Translations under genes and position numbers: made by a program
The notes under the pieces: model-generated
Seen by the model: the letters and a program-made list of their open reading frames with translations, nothing else
The model's database searches: none
Told to the model about the DNA's origin: nothing
From: Priestia abyssalis
GTDB lineage: Bacteria; Bacillota; Bacilli; Bacillales; Bacillaceae_H
Direction of reading: 5' to 3'
DNA: 64,000 nt
Assembly (NCBI RefSeq): GCF_002019595.1
Contig: NZ_KV917369.1
Coordinates: forward strand, 840,458-904,457
Part shown: in pieces, positions 20,374-36,006 of the stretch
Numbering within the stretch: the first letter of the stretch is position 1
How the letters are laid out: each line of letters opens with the position of its first letter

Positions 20374-20870
20374 AGTAAGTGTTTTCGTGATTTAGTGGAA
20401 ATAATGGAGAAACGAGGCTTATCATAGCTCACACAACTATTATGCGTTGGGTCCATCCATATGGTCCTGAGCTGGATAAGAGAGTCCGGTATCATCTCAA
20501 ACAAACTAATGCTTCATGGAGAGTAGATGAAACGCACATAAAAGTAAAAGGAGAATGGATGTACCTGTATCGTGCAGTCGATTCGGATGGGAATACTATT
20601 GACTTTTTCCTTCGTAAAACGAGGGATGGCAAATCAGCCAAGCGCTTCTTGAAAAAAGCCTTGGCTTTTTCACGTGTACCTACTCCTCGTGTCATTACTG
20701 TAGATAAGAATCCAGCTTATCCAGTAGCAATTGAAGAGTTAAAAGAAGAAAAAAAGATGTCAGAATGCATCCATATAAGGCAAGTGAAATATTTGAACAA
20801 CATCGTGGAACACGATCATCGATTCATTAAGAGACGAGTCCTTCCCATGTTAGGGTTTAAATCTTTTGTC
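20374..20870 (+). mobile_element. Broken IS6-family transposase
   Basis: This fragment covers about 160 residues of an IS6/IS257-type DDE transposase, including WRVDETHIKVKGEW (first Asp), VITVDKNPAYPVAI (second Asp region) and RHIRQVKYLNNIVEHDHRFIKRR. The upstream piece RDLVEIMEKRGLS is in another frame, so one base has been lost near 20423. The N-terminal zinc-binding part is missing and the C-terminus stops abruptly after GFKSF. No terminal repeats are left. It separates the mhpFE pair from the dioxygenase genes and cannot transpose itself. Confidence 0.85.
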
Positions 20871-21084
20871 TAATATTTTTTTTATTTTGTTTTGTGTTAT
20901 TGGTTTGTATTTAACGCTTAAAGTGCGCGGCATCGGAAGGACTTTGGTTATATATGCTTATATTCCGAGTGTTGTAAAATGGAAATTTTTATCAACCTAT
21001 TTGTACTAAATATTTAGAAAATACAGAAATAAAAAGCACTTTTTGTTGTATTTTTTAATCGTCAAAAAATTTAAACTTGATAAA

Positions 21085-21098
21085 AGAAAGCGATTTCA
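21085..21098 (+). promoter_or_regulatory. Candidate cre upstream of the dioxygenase operon
   Basis: AGAAAGCGATTTCA matches the CcpA consensus at all but the first base. It lies 37 bases before the dioxygenase start, so sugar would be expected to shut off ring hydroxylation. A plausible but weak -35 (TTGATA at 21077) is nearby; I cannot fix the promoter. Confidence 0.5.
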
Positions 21099-21131
21099 AT
21101 TTGTTATTTTAAATAGAAAGGAAGGTTTTAA

Positions 21132-22460
<1,329 letters not shown>

Positions 22461-22533
22461 GTTGAGGTCGTTGCTTACACATATGAGGGATCGGATGATA
22501 CGATTTAGGATTAAAACAAGGGAGGTAAGGGGC

Positions 22534-24380
<1,847 letters not shown>

Positions 24381-24439
24381 AAAAGTACTATTAATTCCAT
24401 TTCACCGATCAGAGCGGTTTAGGTGAAGAATGAGATAGC

Positions 24440-24583
24440 ATGGCAATTGGAAACATGGGATATTTGGGTTTTTCTGTGAAGGATGTGCCCGCATGGAGAA
24501 GTTACATGACAAATATGCTAGGGAGGGTAGAAGTTGATGGCTCAGATCATTCAGCTTTGTATCGCATGGATTCCGTATGCTAA
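24440..24583 (+). pseudogene. N-terminal remnant of a VOC-type extradiol dioxygenase (BphC-like)
   Basis: An ATG at 24440 opens a 47-codon frame: MAIGNMGYLGFSVKDVPAWR, then SYMTNMLGRVEVDGSDHSAL, then YRMDSVC and stop. This is the first beta-alpha-beta unit of 2,3-dihydroxybiphenyl 1,2-dioxygenases. The remaining about 240 residues, with the iron ligands, are gone. A ring-cleaving gene in this place, right after the dihydrodiol dehydrogenase, is the usual bph order. The rest of this intergenic stretch (24584-24763) shows no recognisable gene. Confidence 0.75.
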
Positions 24584-24763
24584 CGGTGGGTTGGTCCGAT
24601 GGACGCACTTTCATCCCTATAGACTTTGCTTTGCTTAGTTCCTCAAAGTCCGCCATTAACGGGATGATGTAAGGAATCGACAAGCACACTCAGGAGAAGT
24701 AGAATAATCTTAAAATGCTAATTTTTCAGGGGAGCTAATTAAGCTTGTAACTTTCTTAAGTGG

Positions 24764-26182
24764 GTGAATATATTGCAAAATAAGGTCCATTATCCTAAAG
24801 CATTGGAAATGTTTGTTCAAATGTCGTCGCATTTTGGAAACTATAACTTCACAGAGAAGGAGTTCGAATCGGGACTGCCACAAATGCTTCTGAACTGCCT
24901 TGATACAGTTTTAACTGAAAAAAATAACTTGCAGGCTGCCTTAGATTTCAATAACCAAGCCATAGGACAGTTTCTAAATGGCATTTTGGAAGCACGATTG
25001 GCTGACGTATGCTATCAGCTTACAAACATCCCCATCATTCTTGAAGATCTAGGATTTAACTATCTTTATTCAATAGGCTTAGATCCGGAACTGGCTAGAC
25101 AATATAGCAGTAACTTAAAGAAAATCGTTAAAAATAATCTCGATGGAGATAATCACATCAAACTGACTGAACTTATTGAGAAGCAGCAAATTGTCGAACT
25201 GGTCCAATCTGATGAACATAAGAGATTAATTGCTCCGATGGTATCTAGAGGCAAGATTGTAGGTTACTGCTCCTTTATTAACACTTCTTTTAATGCAGTT
25301 GATTGGTTGAAAATGAAGCAAATGTGTCTCATCGGATCTGTGAGTAATTATAACAAGGAAACAATCCTGGATACAGAACTGAAGTTAAACATCAAAGGCG
25401 GATTTTTAGAAGATATGATCCATAATCGTTTAAACCCTGTAGTATTATTCAAAAGGGCCAGACATATTGGAGTGGATTTGGGCAAAGAGTATCAATTTTT
25501 AGTTTTGAAAGGGGATCCAAATCTTTATCCGAATGAAAAGGATCCAATCGGCGGTATGAATTTGATTGAAGTTTTTTCAAGATATTTTATGGAGCGTAAT
25601 CTGAATATCTTAATCTCGGAAGACTCTCAAAACATAGCTGCGTTGATGCCTATTGACTTGTTCTCGAAATATTTTATAAACGTCGATGAATTTATCAGAA
25701 AATTACTTTGTTTTCTGAAAGAAAAATACCCTAATATACCTTTTAAAATTGGCATGAGTTCAAGATCCAAGTCTCTTGAAGATATACCGATTCTGTACAA
25801 TGAAGCTCTCATTTCATTGAACATGAACTCTCAGCAAAAAGAAATTATGTACTTTGATGATTTAGGGGCGGTGGGGATTTTATTTCGCGCAGGAAAAATG
25901 GATGATATCCGGCATTTCTGCAACAAAATGCTTTCGAAATTACTTGAATACGATCGAGGGAAAGAATCAGAGTTAACCAAAACTCTATATTATTACATTA
26001 AAAGTGGCCAAAATATATGTAAAGCAGCAAAAATAATGAATTTGTCGATTGGTGGATTACGATATCGCGTGCAAAAAATAGGTGAAATTTTAGATGCTGA
26101 TATCAATGATCTACAAACCAGTAGTCAGCTTTTCTTGGCACTGCAAGCGGGTATCATTTTGGGAGATCTAAAAATTGAGTGA
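24764..26182 (+). CDS. PucR/CdaR-type transcriptional activator
   Basis: This 472-residue regulator has an N-terminal sensory region of about 230 residues and a central GGDEF-like segment (about 260-370, including FKIGMSSRSKSLEDIPILYNEA). It ends in the C-terminal PucR helix-turn-helix (about 405-460: KTLYYYIKSGQNICKAAKIMNLS, then RYRVQKIGEIL). Such proteins often activate aromatic degradation genes. The start is GTG 24764, or TTG 24773 with GTGGGTGA upstream. It sits between the dioxygenase block and the ring-cleavage genes and is their likely regulator (inference). Confidence 0.85.
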   Translation: MNILQNKVHYPKALEMFVQMSSHFGNYNFTEKEFESGLPQMLLNCLDTVLTEKNNLQAALDFNNQAIGQFLNGILEARLADVCYQLTNIPIILEDLGFNYLYSIGLDPELARQYSSNLKKIVKNNLDGDNHIKLTELIEKQQIVELVQSDEHKRLIAPMVSRGKIVGYCSFINTSFNAVDWLKMKQMCLIGSVSNYNKETILDTELKLNIKGGFLEDMIHNRLNPVVLFKRARHIGVDLGKEYQFLVLKGDPNLYPNEKDPIGGMNLIEVFSRYFMERNLNILISEDSQNIAALMPIDLFSKYFINVDEFIRKLLCFLKEKYPNIPFKIGMSSRSKSLEDIPILYNEALISLNMNSQQKEIMYFDDLGAVGILFRAGKMDDIRHFCNKMLSKLLEYDRGKESELTKTLYYYIKSGQNICKAAKIMNLSIGGLRYRVQKIGEILDADINDLQTSSQLFLALQAGIILGDLKIE

Positions 26183-26304
26183 ATAAATTCACCGTTTGGT
26201 TGCCGTAATGGGGGCTGTTAATTTGAGTTGACAAATGGATTAAAACGGGGTAATGCCCCCGCCCGAATCGTAAAAAAAATATTCAGGTTAGAGGGGTGGA
26301 AGAC

Positions 26305-27240
26305 ATGGCTGAAATAGTAGCAGGAGTAGCAATGTCACATAGTCCGATGATCATGACAAATGAAGCTGGCGGCGGAGAAAAAGGGAAGCGTTTTCTAAAT
26401 ACCGTTGCCGATATGAAAAAATGGCTGGAGGATATTGGAACAGATGTAATCGTCTTAATTTCGGATGATCATTTCAATAGTTATTTTTATGATCATATGC
26501 CATCCTTTACGATTGGAATTGATCGATGTGAAGGATGGGGCGACTGGCAAATTCCTGAATATCAAATTCCTGTGCAGCAAGAATTAGCGAAGCATGTTCT
26601 TGATACAGGTTTGGCGAACAATGTAGATTTTGCTTTTTCGATGAGAATGAAAGTGGATCATGGCCACACTCAAGCCATCCACTTTTTAAACCCTGATCTA
26701 AAGATACCGGTTGTGCCGATTGCCGTGAATACAGCAGCGCCGCCGCTGCCTACAATGGACCGCTGTTTCCAAGTCGGAGAAGTCGTCCGCAAAGCAATTG
26801 AATCATGGGAAAGCGATAAAAAGGTAGCGATTGTCGCTTCAGGAGGGATCTCTCACTGGGTTCCAATTCCAAAGATCGATAGTAAAAAGCCTGAAGATCA
26901 AGAGCTAATTAAAGTCCTAACAAATGGCCGTCAAGAAATTGAGCAGCTTGACGAATATTTGAACACGCGCAAAACACGTGTGACAAGTTTGAAATCCGGA
27001 CCGGTCAATGAAGAGTGGGATCGTGAATTTTTACGATTGATTACAGAAAAAGACTATCAGGCACTAAGACAATGGGGCCCTGATTTTATCGAGGAAAATG
27101 GCGGCAATGGCGGTCAGGAAATTCATAACTGGCTTGTGCTGCTAGGAATTCTTCAAGGGCTTGAACCAGAGGTTGCTTGTTATGAGCCAATCCCAGAATG
27201 GGTGACGGGAATGGGCGTTGTCAAGTTCCATAAAGTATAA
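26305..27240 (+). CDS. mhpB: LigB-type extradiol catechol dioxygenase (MhpB-like)
   Basis: This Fe(II) enzyme opens the ring of a 3-substituted catechol next to the hydroxyls; the best match is 2,3-dihydroxyphenylpropionate 1,2-dioxygenase. The 311 residues hold H12 (AMSHSP), H56 (ISDDHF), H119 in VDHGHTQ and H183 in GGISHW; the last two correspond to the catalytic E. coli MhpB H115 and H179. ATG 26305 lies eight bases after GAGGGG, whereas GTG 26296 overlaps that site. This class III enzyme is unrelated to the VOC remnant at 24.4 kb. It is followed 30 bases later by the hydrolase. Confidence 0.9.
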   Translation: MAEIVAGVAMSHSPMIMTNEAGGGEKGKRFLNTVADMKKWLEDIGTDVIVLISDDHFNSYFYDHMPSFTIGIDRCEGWGDWQIPEYQIPVQQELAKHVLDTGLANNVDFAFSMRMKVDHGHTQAIHFLNPDLKIPVVPIAVNTAAPPLPTMDRCFQVGEVVRKAIESWESDKKVAIVASGGISHWVPIPKIDSKKPEDQELIKVLTNGRQEIEQLDEYLNTRKTRVTSLKSGPVNEEWDREFLRLITEKDYQALRQWGPDFIEENGGNGGQEIHNWLVLLGILQGLEPEVACYEPIPEWVTGMGVVKFHKV

Positions 27241-27270
27241 GACTTTCAAAAAACGGAGGAGGAGAACGAG

Positions 27271-28125
27271 ATGACAATTTGGACAGACTTAGCCGATTTA
27301 GAGTTTAAAAATTATTATGTGGATGCAAATGGAATCAAAACGAGAGTACTAGAAGCAGGAACTGGGGAACCGCTTATTTTGCTTCATGGTACTGGCGGTC
27401 ATATTGAGGCTTACGCCCGGAACATTAGAGGGTTGAGTGAGCATTTCCGTGTAATCTGCATTGATATGCTCGGGCATGGTTACACAGAAAAGCCAGATCA
27501 CCCTTACGGAATTGATTCCTATAGTGATCATCTATTATGGGTCATCCAGGCTTTAGACTTGAAAGAAGTCTATCTATCTGGTGAATCACTAGGCGGTTGG
27601 GTCGCAGCATGGTTCGCTGCCCATCACCCTGGAATTGCCAAAGCATTAGTTTTAAATACTCCGGGAAATGTTAACAACAAGGCTGAAGTTATGAAAAAGC
27701 TGAAGGAATCCACCGTTAAGGCTGTTCTGGAAGCAAACTATGAAAATGTAAAAACCAGACTTGAATGGTTAATGTACGATAAGAGTCAAGTCACCGATGA
27801 GCTTATTGAAGCTCGTTACAAAATTTATACACAGCCATCGTACCAAGAAGCTGTTCATCACATTGTTGCCCTTCAGGACATTGAATATCGACAAAATTAT
27901 AGCTGGGATCCATCTTGGTGTGGAAAGATTGATGTTCCAACCTTATTAGCATGGACGGATCATGACCCAACCTCTACAGTCGAGGAAGCAAAACCTATTC
28001 AAGAGATGATTCCCGGCAGTGAATTAACCGTCATTAATGATGCTGGACATTGGCCACAATGGGAAAAGGCTCAAGAATTTAACAAGGTCATTATTGATTT
28101 TTTTAGTAAAATTCTTGTGAAGTAA
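27271..28125 (+). CDS. mhpC: Meta-cleavage product hydrolase (alpha/beta fold)
   Basis: It hydrolyses the C-C bond of the ring-fission product to 2-hydroxypenta-2,4-dienoate plus a carboxylic acid. The 284 residues include oxyanion region LLHGTGGH (37-44), nucleophile S106 in SGESLGGW, acid D232 in WTDHDPTS and H260 in AGHWPQWE, the triad of the MhpC/BphD family. GGAGGAGGAG precedes the ATG. Context with MhpB-like and MhpD-like neighbours fixes the role; the side chain removed (succinate, benzoate or other) is not readable. Confidence 0.93.
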   Translation: MTIWTDLADLEFKNYYVDANGIKTRVLEAGTGEPLILLHGTGGHIEAYARNIRGLSEHFRVICIDMLGHGYTEKPDHPYGIDSYSDHLLWVIQALDLKEVYLSGESLGGWVAAWFAAHHPGIAKALVLNTPGNVNNKAEVMKKLKESTVKAVLEANYENVKTRLEWLMYDKSQVTDELIEARYKIYTQPSYQEAVHHIVALQDIEYRQNYSWDPSWCGKIDVPTLLAWTDHDPTSTVEEAKPIQEMIPGSELTVINDAGHWPQWEKAQEFNKVIIDFFSKILVK

Positions 28126-28143
28126 GTTTTGATATTTTTACCC

Positions 28144-28185
28144 AACTTTGATAGTGCAAGTGTAGAAACCTGTACTATCAAAGTT
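28144..28185 (+). terminator. Intercistronic terminator between hydrolase and hydratase
   Basis: The 12-bp stem AACTTTGATAGT/ACTATCAAAGTT around an 18-base loop is followed by CTTTTTATC. It lies inside an otherwise co-directional gene run, so it would lower expression of the hydratase unless a further promoter exists. Confidence 0.75.
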
Positions 28186-28218
28186 CTTTTTATCATTTAA
28201 AAGAAAGAGGTTTTTTCT

Positions 28219-29010
28219 TTGAGCATACAAAAAACAGCTGTAGTACAAGATGCATACGAGCATTTGCTCCATGCAGAGCAAACGAAAAAATCCGTCACGC
28301 CGTTAACCGATCTGTATCCAAGCCTGACTGTTCACGAAGCGTATCAAGTCCAGTTAAAAGCGATTGATCAGAAAGTCAAGGCTGGACAGAAAATCGTTGG
28401 GAAAAAGATTGGGTTAACTTCTTTTGCCATGCAAGAGCTTTTAGGAGTCGACCAGCCGGATTACGGTCACTTATTGGACAGTATGAGTGTTCCAAATAAG
28501 GGCAGCATCGCTGTCGCTTCGCTTTTCGAACCAAAGGTTGAAGGGGAGATCGCCTTTGTTCTCAATAAGGATCTTAAAGGTCCAAATGTGACAGCAGAAG
28601 ACGTTTTAGCTGCAACTGAGTCCATCATTCCTGCATTAGAGATTGTGGACAGTCGAATTCTGAATTGGAAAATCAAGCTCCAAGACACTGTTGCCGATAA
28701 TGCTTCCTGCGGGCTTTATGTATTAGGAGACGAAAAATTCGCTGTCAATGGTTTAGACCTGACTAAAATCGAAATGAATCTTTATAAAAATGGCGAGCTC
28801 ATGAACAAAGGGACAGGGGCAGATGTATTAGGTCATCCGGCCACATGTGTAGCCTGGTTAGCGAACAAATTGTCTGAATATAATGTCATTTTAAAAGCTG
28901 GAGAAGTGATTTTATCAGGTGCTTTATCCGCAGCAGTAGTTGCACAAAAAGGGGATGTGTTTACTGCTGAGTTCAGTGAGTTAGGAAAAGTGGAAGTTTC
29001 TTTTCGGTAA
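28219..29010 (+). CDS. mhpD: 2-Keto-4-pentenoate hydratase
   Basis: It adds water to 2-hydroxypenta-2,4-dienoate to make 4-hydroxy-2-oxopentanoate, the substrate of the aldolase at 19.3 kb. The 263 residues contain the family landmarks GKKIGLTSFAMQELLGVDQPDYGHL, FEPKVEGEIAF (metal-binding acids) and ALEIVDSRI. The start is TTG 28219, eight bases after AAAGAGG. It is the last gene of the aromatic island; IS debris begins ten bases after its stop. Confidence 0.94.
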   Translation: MSIQKTAVVQDAYEHLLHAEQTKKSVTPLTDLYPSLTVHEAYQVQLKAIDQKVKAGQKIVGKKIGLTSFAMQELLGVDQPDYGHLLDSMSVPNKGSIAVASLFEPKVEGEIAFVLNKDLKGPNVTAEDVLAATESIIPALEIVDSRILNWKIKLQDTVADNASCGLYVLGDEKFAVNGLDLTKIEMNLYKNGELMNKGTGADVLGHPATCVAWLANKLSEYNVILKAGEVILSGALSAAVVAQKGDVFTAEFSELGKVEVSFR

Positions 29011-29019
29011 GTATCAAGA

Positions 29020-29200
29020 GTTCTGGTGCAAAAAGATTTAGACAGCTATCCCAACATGAATATTACCGACTACACGAGCAATTTTTATTCGGAATGAAAA
29101 GATTCATTGCGAATATTTATGAAAAAAAAGACTGTACCATTCGGAAATAACCCTATATTTTTGTTTGTATTTTGACAAAACTCGAGATTTGCACCAGAAC
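29020..29200. repeat. IS6-type terminal-repeat pair, internally deleted (181 bp)
   Basis: GTTCTGGTGCAAA (29020-29032) is repeated inverted at 29188-29200. The ends resemble IS6-family termini (GGTTCTG, TGCAAA). The 155 bases between code for nothing recognisable. A relative with similar interior (ATGAATATTACC, ACAAAATTC) lies at 40515-40692, so this is a MITE-like non-autonomous element. Confidence 0.65.
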
Positions 29201-29203
29201 CGG

Positions 29204-29382
29204 TGAATTCTTTCTAATTTTGGACAGACTGATCCGTAAATCCATCTGTTCTCTTTTGATCATATACATGGCTTCTACTCCAGAAAGAATAGATGCAGCT
29301 GTGTCAAAAGACTTGAAACCTAACTTAGAAAGGACGCGTTTCTTAATAAATCGATGATCCTGTTCCGCGATGTGGTAAAAAA
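29204..29382 (-). mobile_element. C-terminal fragment of an IS6-family transposase
   Basis: The minus strand reads AEQDHRFIKKRVLSKLGFKS, then FDTAASILSGVEAMYMIKRE and QMDLRISLSKIRK, the C-terminal part of an IS6 transposase including the region of the catalytic Glu. The N-terminal three quarters are missing, and no ATG is left. It abuts the terminal-repeat pair at 29020-29200 and the pyruvate carboxylase promoter region. Confidence 0.8.
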
Positions 29383-29413
29383 ACAGTCCTATTTATGAGA
29401 GGAGAAAGGGAAC

Positions 29414-33132
<3,719 letters not shown>

Positions 33133-33142
33133 AGTTTTTTTC

Positions 33143-33238
33143 GGTTCTGGTGCGAAAACTTCAAGATAATTGCAATGCATCTGTCATTAAATAGTCCATG
33201 TAGGTTCTATGTCTCTATCAAATTTTTGCACCAGAACC
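33143..33238. repeat. IS6-type terminal-repeat pair, 96 bp MITE-like element
   Basis: GGTTCTGGTGCGAAAA (33143-33158) faces TTTTTGCACCAGAACC (33223-33238), inverted, with one mismatch. Only 64 bases lie between them. It closes the pyc-fer segment on the right as 29020-29382 does on the left. Confidence 0.7.
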
Positions 33239-33367
33239 CTTTTTCTTTTGAGACTTTTATAGCTTCCGTTAGGTAAACTGTATTTCATACACTAATTGCA
33301 TTAATTAATGTTTTTGAGACTGGAAATTGGACTATGTGTTTTTTCAAAGTAGGGATTAAATGTTCGT

Positions 33368-34327
33368 TCAATATGATCTACTTCTCTCTGTTAAAGATGG
33401 ATTGATCATATCCGTTACTGCACGATATAGATTTTCCGGATATTCAGCTACTCGATGACATAAATACAAGTACCACTCTTTTCCGTAAGTCAAATATACT
33501 TTACAGTTGTATCCCTTACTTTTTAAATCCCTTAACAAATCTGGACGGATTCCGTAGAGCATTTCCATTTCTACGTTGGGATGATTAAGGTATTGACGTT
33601 TTTCCATTTCTTGAATAAGCATCTCATCATGTGTGGCTATGGATACTGGGTGGTTAGCTTCTATTAATTGTTCTACAAGTTTAAGATAACAATTATTTAA
33701 TTCCTTTGATCTAGACATAGCAGCATCAGCAGTTTCTTGATAAGCCCCTTTGACAACTCGTATTTTCCCAGGATAATGAACTAATTCCTGAATATCATTG
33801 TTGGACCTATATAAATGTGCCTGTATAGTGATCCCTACATTAGGATATTGTTTAGTCGTTTTTTTATAGATATCAAGAATATCGTCAGTTTTTGATGATT
33901 CTTCCATACTTATCATAAGTGTAACGCCGTACAGATTTGCTTTCTTGGCTAACTCAAGTAAATGATTATAAGCTGTTTCTGGATCCACAGATAATCCAAT
34001 ATGTGATAAATCAAACGAAACTGTCGACTTCATAGAGAATGAACCCATTTCTTCAATAAGATTCAAAAACTCGTTTTTGGCTTTTCGACATTCCTCTAAA
34101 TCTGTTGTATTTTCCCCGATGTATTCCAGTGAAATAGAATAACCTCTTGAAATCAGTTCTTTTGCTGTTACAAGCCCATCTTGCCTATGCTCTCAGGTAA
34201 CAAACCGTTTGGCGGCTTGCAATAATAAAGGATAGAGTTCATTGGATTGTTGAATATAAGATTTAATATGTTCATTTCGTGCAACCGATTTAAGGGCTTG
34301 GGTGACTTGAACCTTTGGATTAATCAT
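33368..34327 (-). pseudogene. putM: Proline dehydrogenase with an in-frame stop
   Basis: From ATG 34327 the minus strand encodes a 319-codon proline dehydrogenase (FAD-dependent oxidation of proline to pyrroline-5-carboxylate). It is interrupted only by TGA at codon 45 (34195-34193). Reading through gives AAKRFVT-stop-EHRQDGLVTAKELISRG, where relatives have glycine before Glu, so GGA to TGA is the likely single mutation. The barrel part carries VRVVKGAY and the C-terminal YLCHRVAEYPEN region that binds substrate and FAD. A 232-residue open frame from TTG 34066 remains but lacks the first barrel elements. It is divergent from a MocR regulator. Confidence 0.8.
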
Positions 34328-34365
34328 AACTTACATCTCCTTTTTCCTATTTGCATAAACTTTAT

Positions 34366-34420
34366 CATGGTAAAATGGTTTATATTAGTACCATTTATGA
34401 TGATTTTTCAAAGTACCAAT
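34366..34420. promoter_or_regulatory. Candidate operator repeats between putM and MocR gene
   Basis: The intergenic segment holds ATGGTA and ATGGTT followed by two AGTACCA boxes (AGTACCAT near 34387, AGTACCAA near 34412). These are direct and inverted copies of one hexamer. MocR/GabR regulators bind such repeated boxes in divergent promoters; the link is inferred from position. Confidence 0.45.
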
Positions 34421-34444
34421 TTTAGATAAGGAGTAAATGTCAAT

Positions 34445-35860
34445 ATGCTTTGGATACCCATTGACCGGTCGTTAGATATACCATTAATTAGACAAGTTTA
34501 TCAGCAAATACGAGAACAGATTTTAAACGGGGATTTACAATCAGGAGAAAAACTACCGTCGACACGTGAACTATCTTCTGAGTTGAATGTATCCAGGAAT
34601 GTGATTTTGGAAGCGTATGATCAATTATTGGCTGAAGGGTTTTTAGTTGCAAAAAGGGGTGCTGGAACATTTGTTGCTGAAGGGACTTTTTTAGAACAAC
34701 AGAATAAAACACCTTCATTTCATTCTGTGAATTGGAGTGAAGATATAAATAAAGATGATAACATCATCAACTTTCGTTCAGGGATACCAGCACTGGATTT
34801 ATTTCCGCGTAAGACATGGGCAAAATTATCTCATACCATATGGAATGACATTGCACCTTCTACTTTTGGATACGATATTCCCGAAGGACGTCCGGAATTA
34901 AGGCAGGTTTTATCACGCTATTTACTGAAAACAAGAGGTGTTGATTGTCATCCAGAACAAATTGTGATTACTTCTGGTGCGACTCAAGCTCTAACACTTG
35001 TTTCTAAATTACTTTTATCGCCGAATGATACAGTGATAATGGAAGATCCAATCACCAATGATATTCAAACTATATTTAAAACTTCAGGCGCTCTTCTTTA
35101 CCCTATACCTGTTGATGAATATGGAATGAAGACATCGTTGCTACCATTAAATAATAATCCAAGATTCATCTTTGTTACTCCGTCCCACCAGTTTCCGTTA
35201 GGAGGAACGTTACCAATTCAACGACGGATTCAATTGATTAACTACTCGAGAAAAACGAATTGTTATCTTGTTGAGGATGATTATGACAGTGAGTTTAGAT
35301 ATGAAGGCCCACCTGTAAGTTCATTACAGGGATTGGATTCGGATCGTGTATTATACATTGGTTCGTTTAGTAAAATCTTATCACCAGCCCTTAGAATGGG
35401 ATATTTAATTCTTCCTTCACAACTTATTGAAAAATGTCGCAAGCTAAAATGGTTTTCGGATCTACATACCCCTTCTTTAAATCAGCTTATCCTTGCCCGT
35501 TTTATTGATGAAGGCTACTTGGAACGACATATTACGAAGATGAAGAAAATTTATAAAAAACGAAGAGACTTCCTTATCCATTGTTTAAAAACAACATTTT
35601 CGAATAAAGTTAATATTTTCGGTTACTCAACAGGCTTACACCTAATTGTTGAATTAAATGAATCCCATTTTTCAAAAGAGTTACTTGAGTGGATCGAACA
35701 GTTTGGAGTTAAAGTATATCCTGTAGAAGATCATACTATTAAAAAAGGAAAACATCATAATCGAATTATTTTAGGTTATGGGCATCTAAAAAATGAAGAA
35801 ATTAAAGAAGGTGTAACCAGACTACATAAAGCAATATATAATTTTAAATCCAAAAATTAA
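34445..35860 (+). CDS. MocR/GabR-type PLP-dependent regulator
   Basis: The 471-residue fusion has a GntR winged helix (about 10-77; LPSTRELSSELNVSRNVILEAYDQL) and a class I aminotransferase-like domain with the PLP lysine K310 in YIGSFSKILSPALRMGY. Such proteins sense amino acids or vitamers and do not normally transaminate. AAGGAG lies upstream of the ATG. Its divergent partner is the broken proline dehydrogenase, so an effector linked to proline or a related amino acid is possible but unproven. Confidence 0.9.
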   Translation: MLWIPIDRSLDIPLIRQVYQQIREQILNGDLQSGEKLPSTRELSSELNVSRNVILEAYDQLLAEGFLVAKRGAGTFVAEGTFLEQQNKTPSFHSVNWSEDINKDDNIINFRSGIPALDLFPRKTWAKLSHTIWNDIAPSTFGYDIPEGRPELRQVLSRYLLKTRGVDCHPEQIVITSGATQALTLVSKLLLSPNDTVIMEDPITNDIQTIFKTSGALLYPIPVDEYGMKTSLLPLNNNPRFIFVTPSHQFPLGGTLPIQRRIQLINYSRKTNCYLVEDDYDSEFRYEGPPVSSLQGLDSDRVLYIGSFSKILSPALRMGYLILPSQLIEKCRKLKWFSDLHTPSLNQLILARFIDEGYLERHITKMKKIYKKRRDFLIHCLKTTFSNKVNIFGYSTGLHLIVELNESHFSKELLEWIEQFGVKVYPVEDHTIKKGKHHNRIILGYGHLKNEEIKEGVTRLHKAIYNFKSKN

Positions 35861-35900
35861 AGCCGATCCGTCCTTAGCTTAGCGTAAGGGAAATCGGCTT
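35860..35900 (+). terminator. Terminator after MocR gene
   Basis: AAGCCGAT pairs with ATCGGCTT around an inner CCTTAGC/GCGTAAGG stem and is followed by TTTCC. It begins at the stop codon. Confidence 0.75.
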
Positions 35901-36006
35901 TTTCCATCCAAAAATTGGCTTAGTGTATATTTTTCGCATTTTTCTGCCGGGACCCCCTTATAGGCTGATGGATAATGGGCGGTCTTTGCTACGGATATTC
36001 CAATTT

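Noticed and set aside
24402-24689. 95-residue minus-strand frame in the dioxygenase-regulator gap
   Set aside because: It has no domain or ribosome binding site, and the opposite strand encodes a recognisable BphC-type N-terminus.
34193-34195. In-frame TGA as a selenocysteine codon
   Set aside because: Proline dehydrogenases have no known selenocysteine here, the position should be glycine, and no SECIS-like hairpin or selenium genes are seen; a nonsense mutation is simpler.
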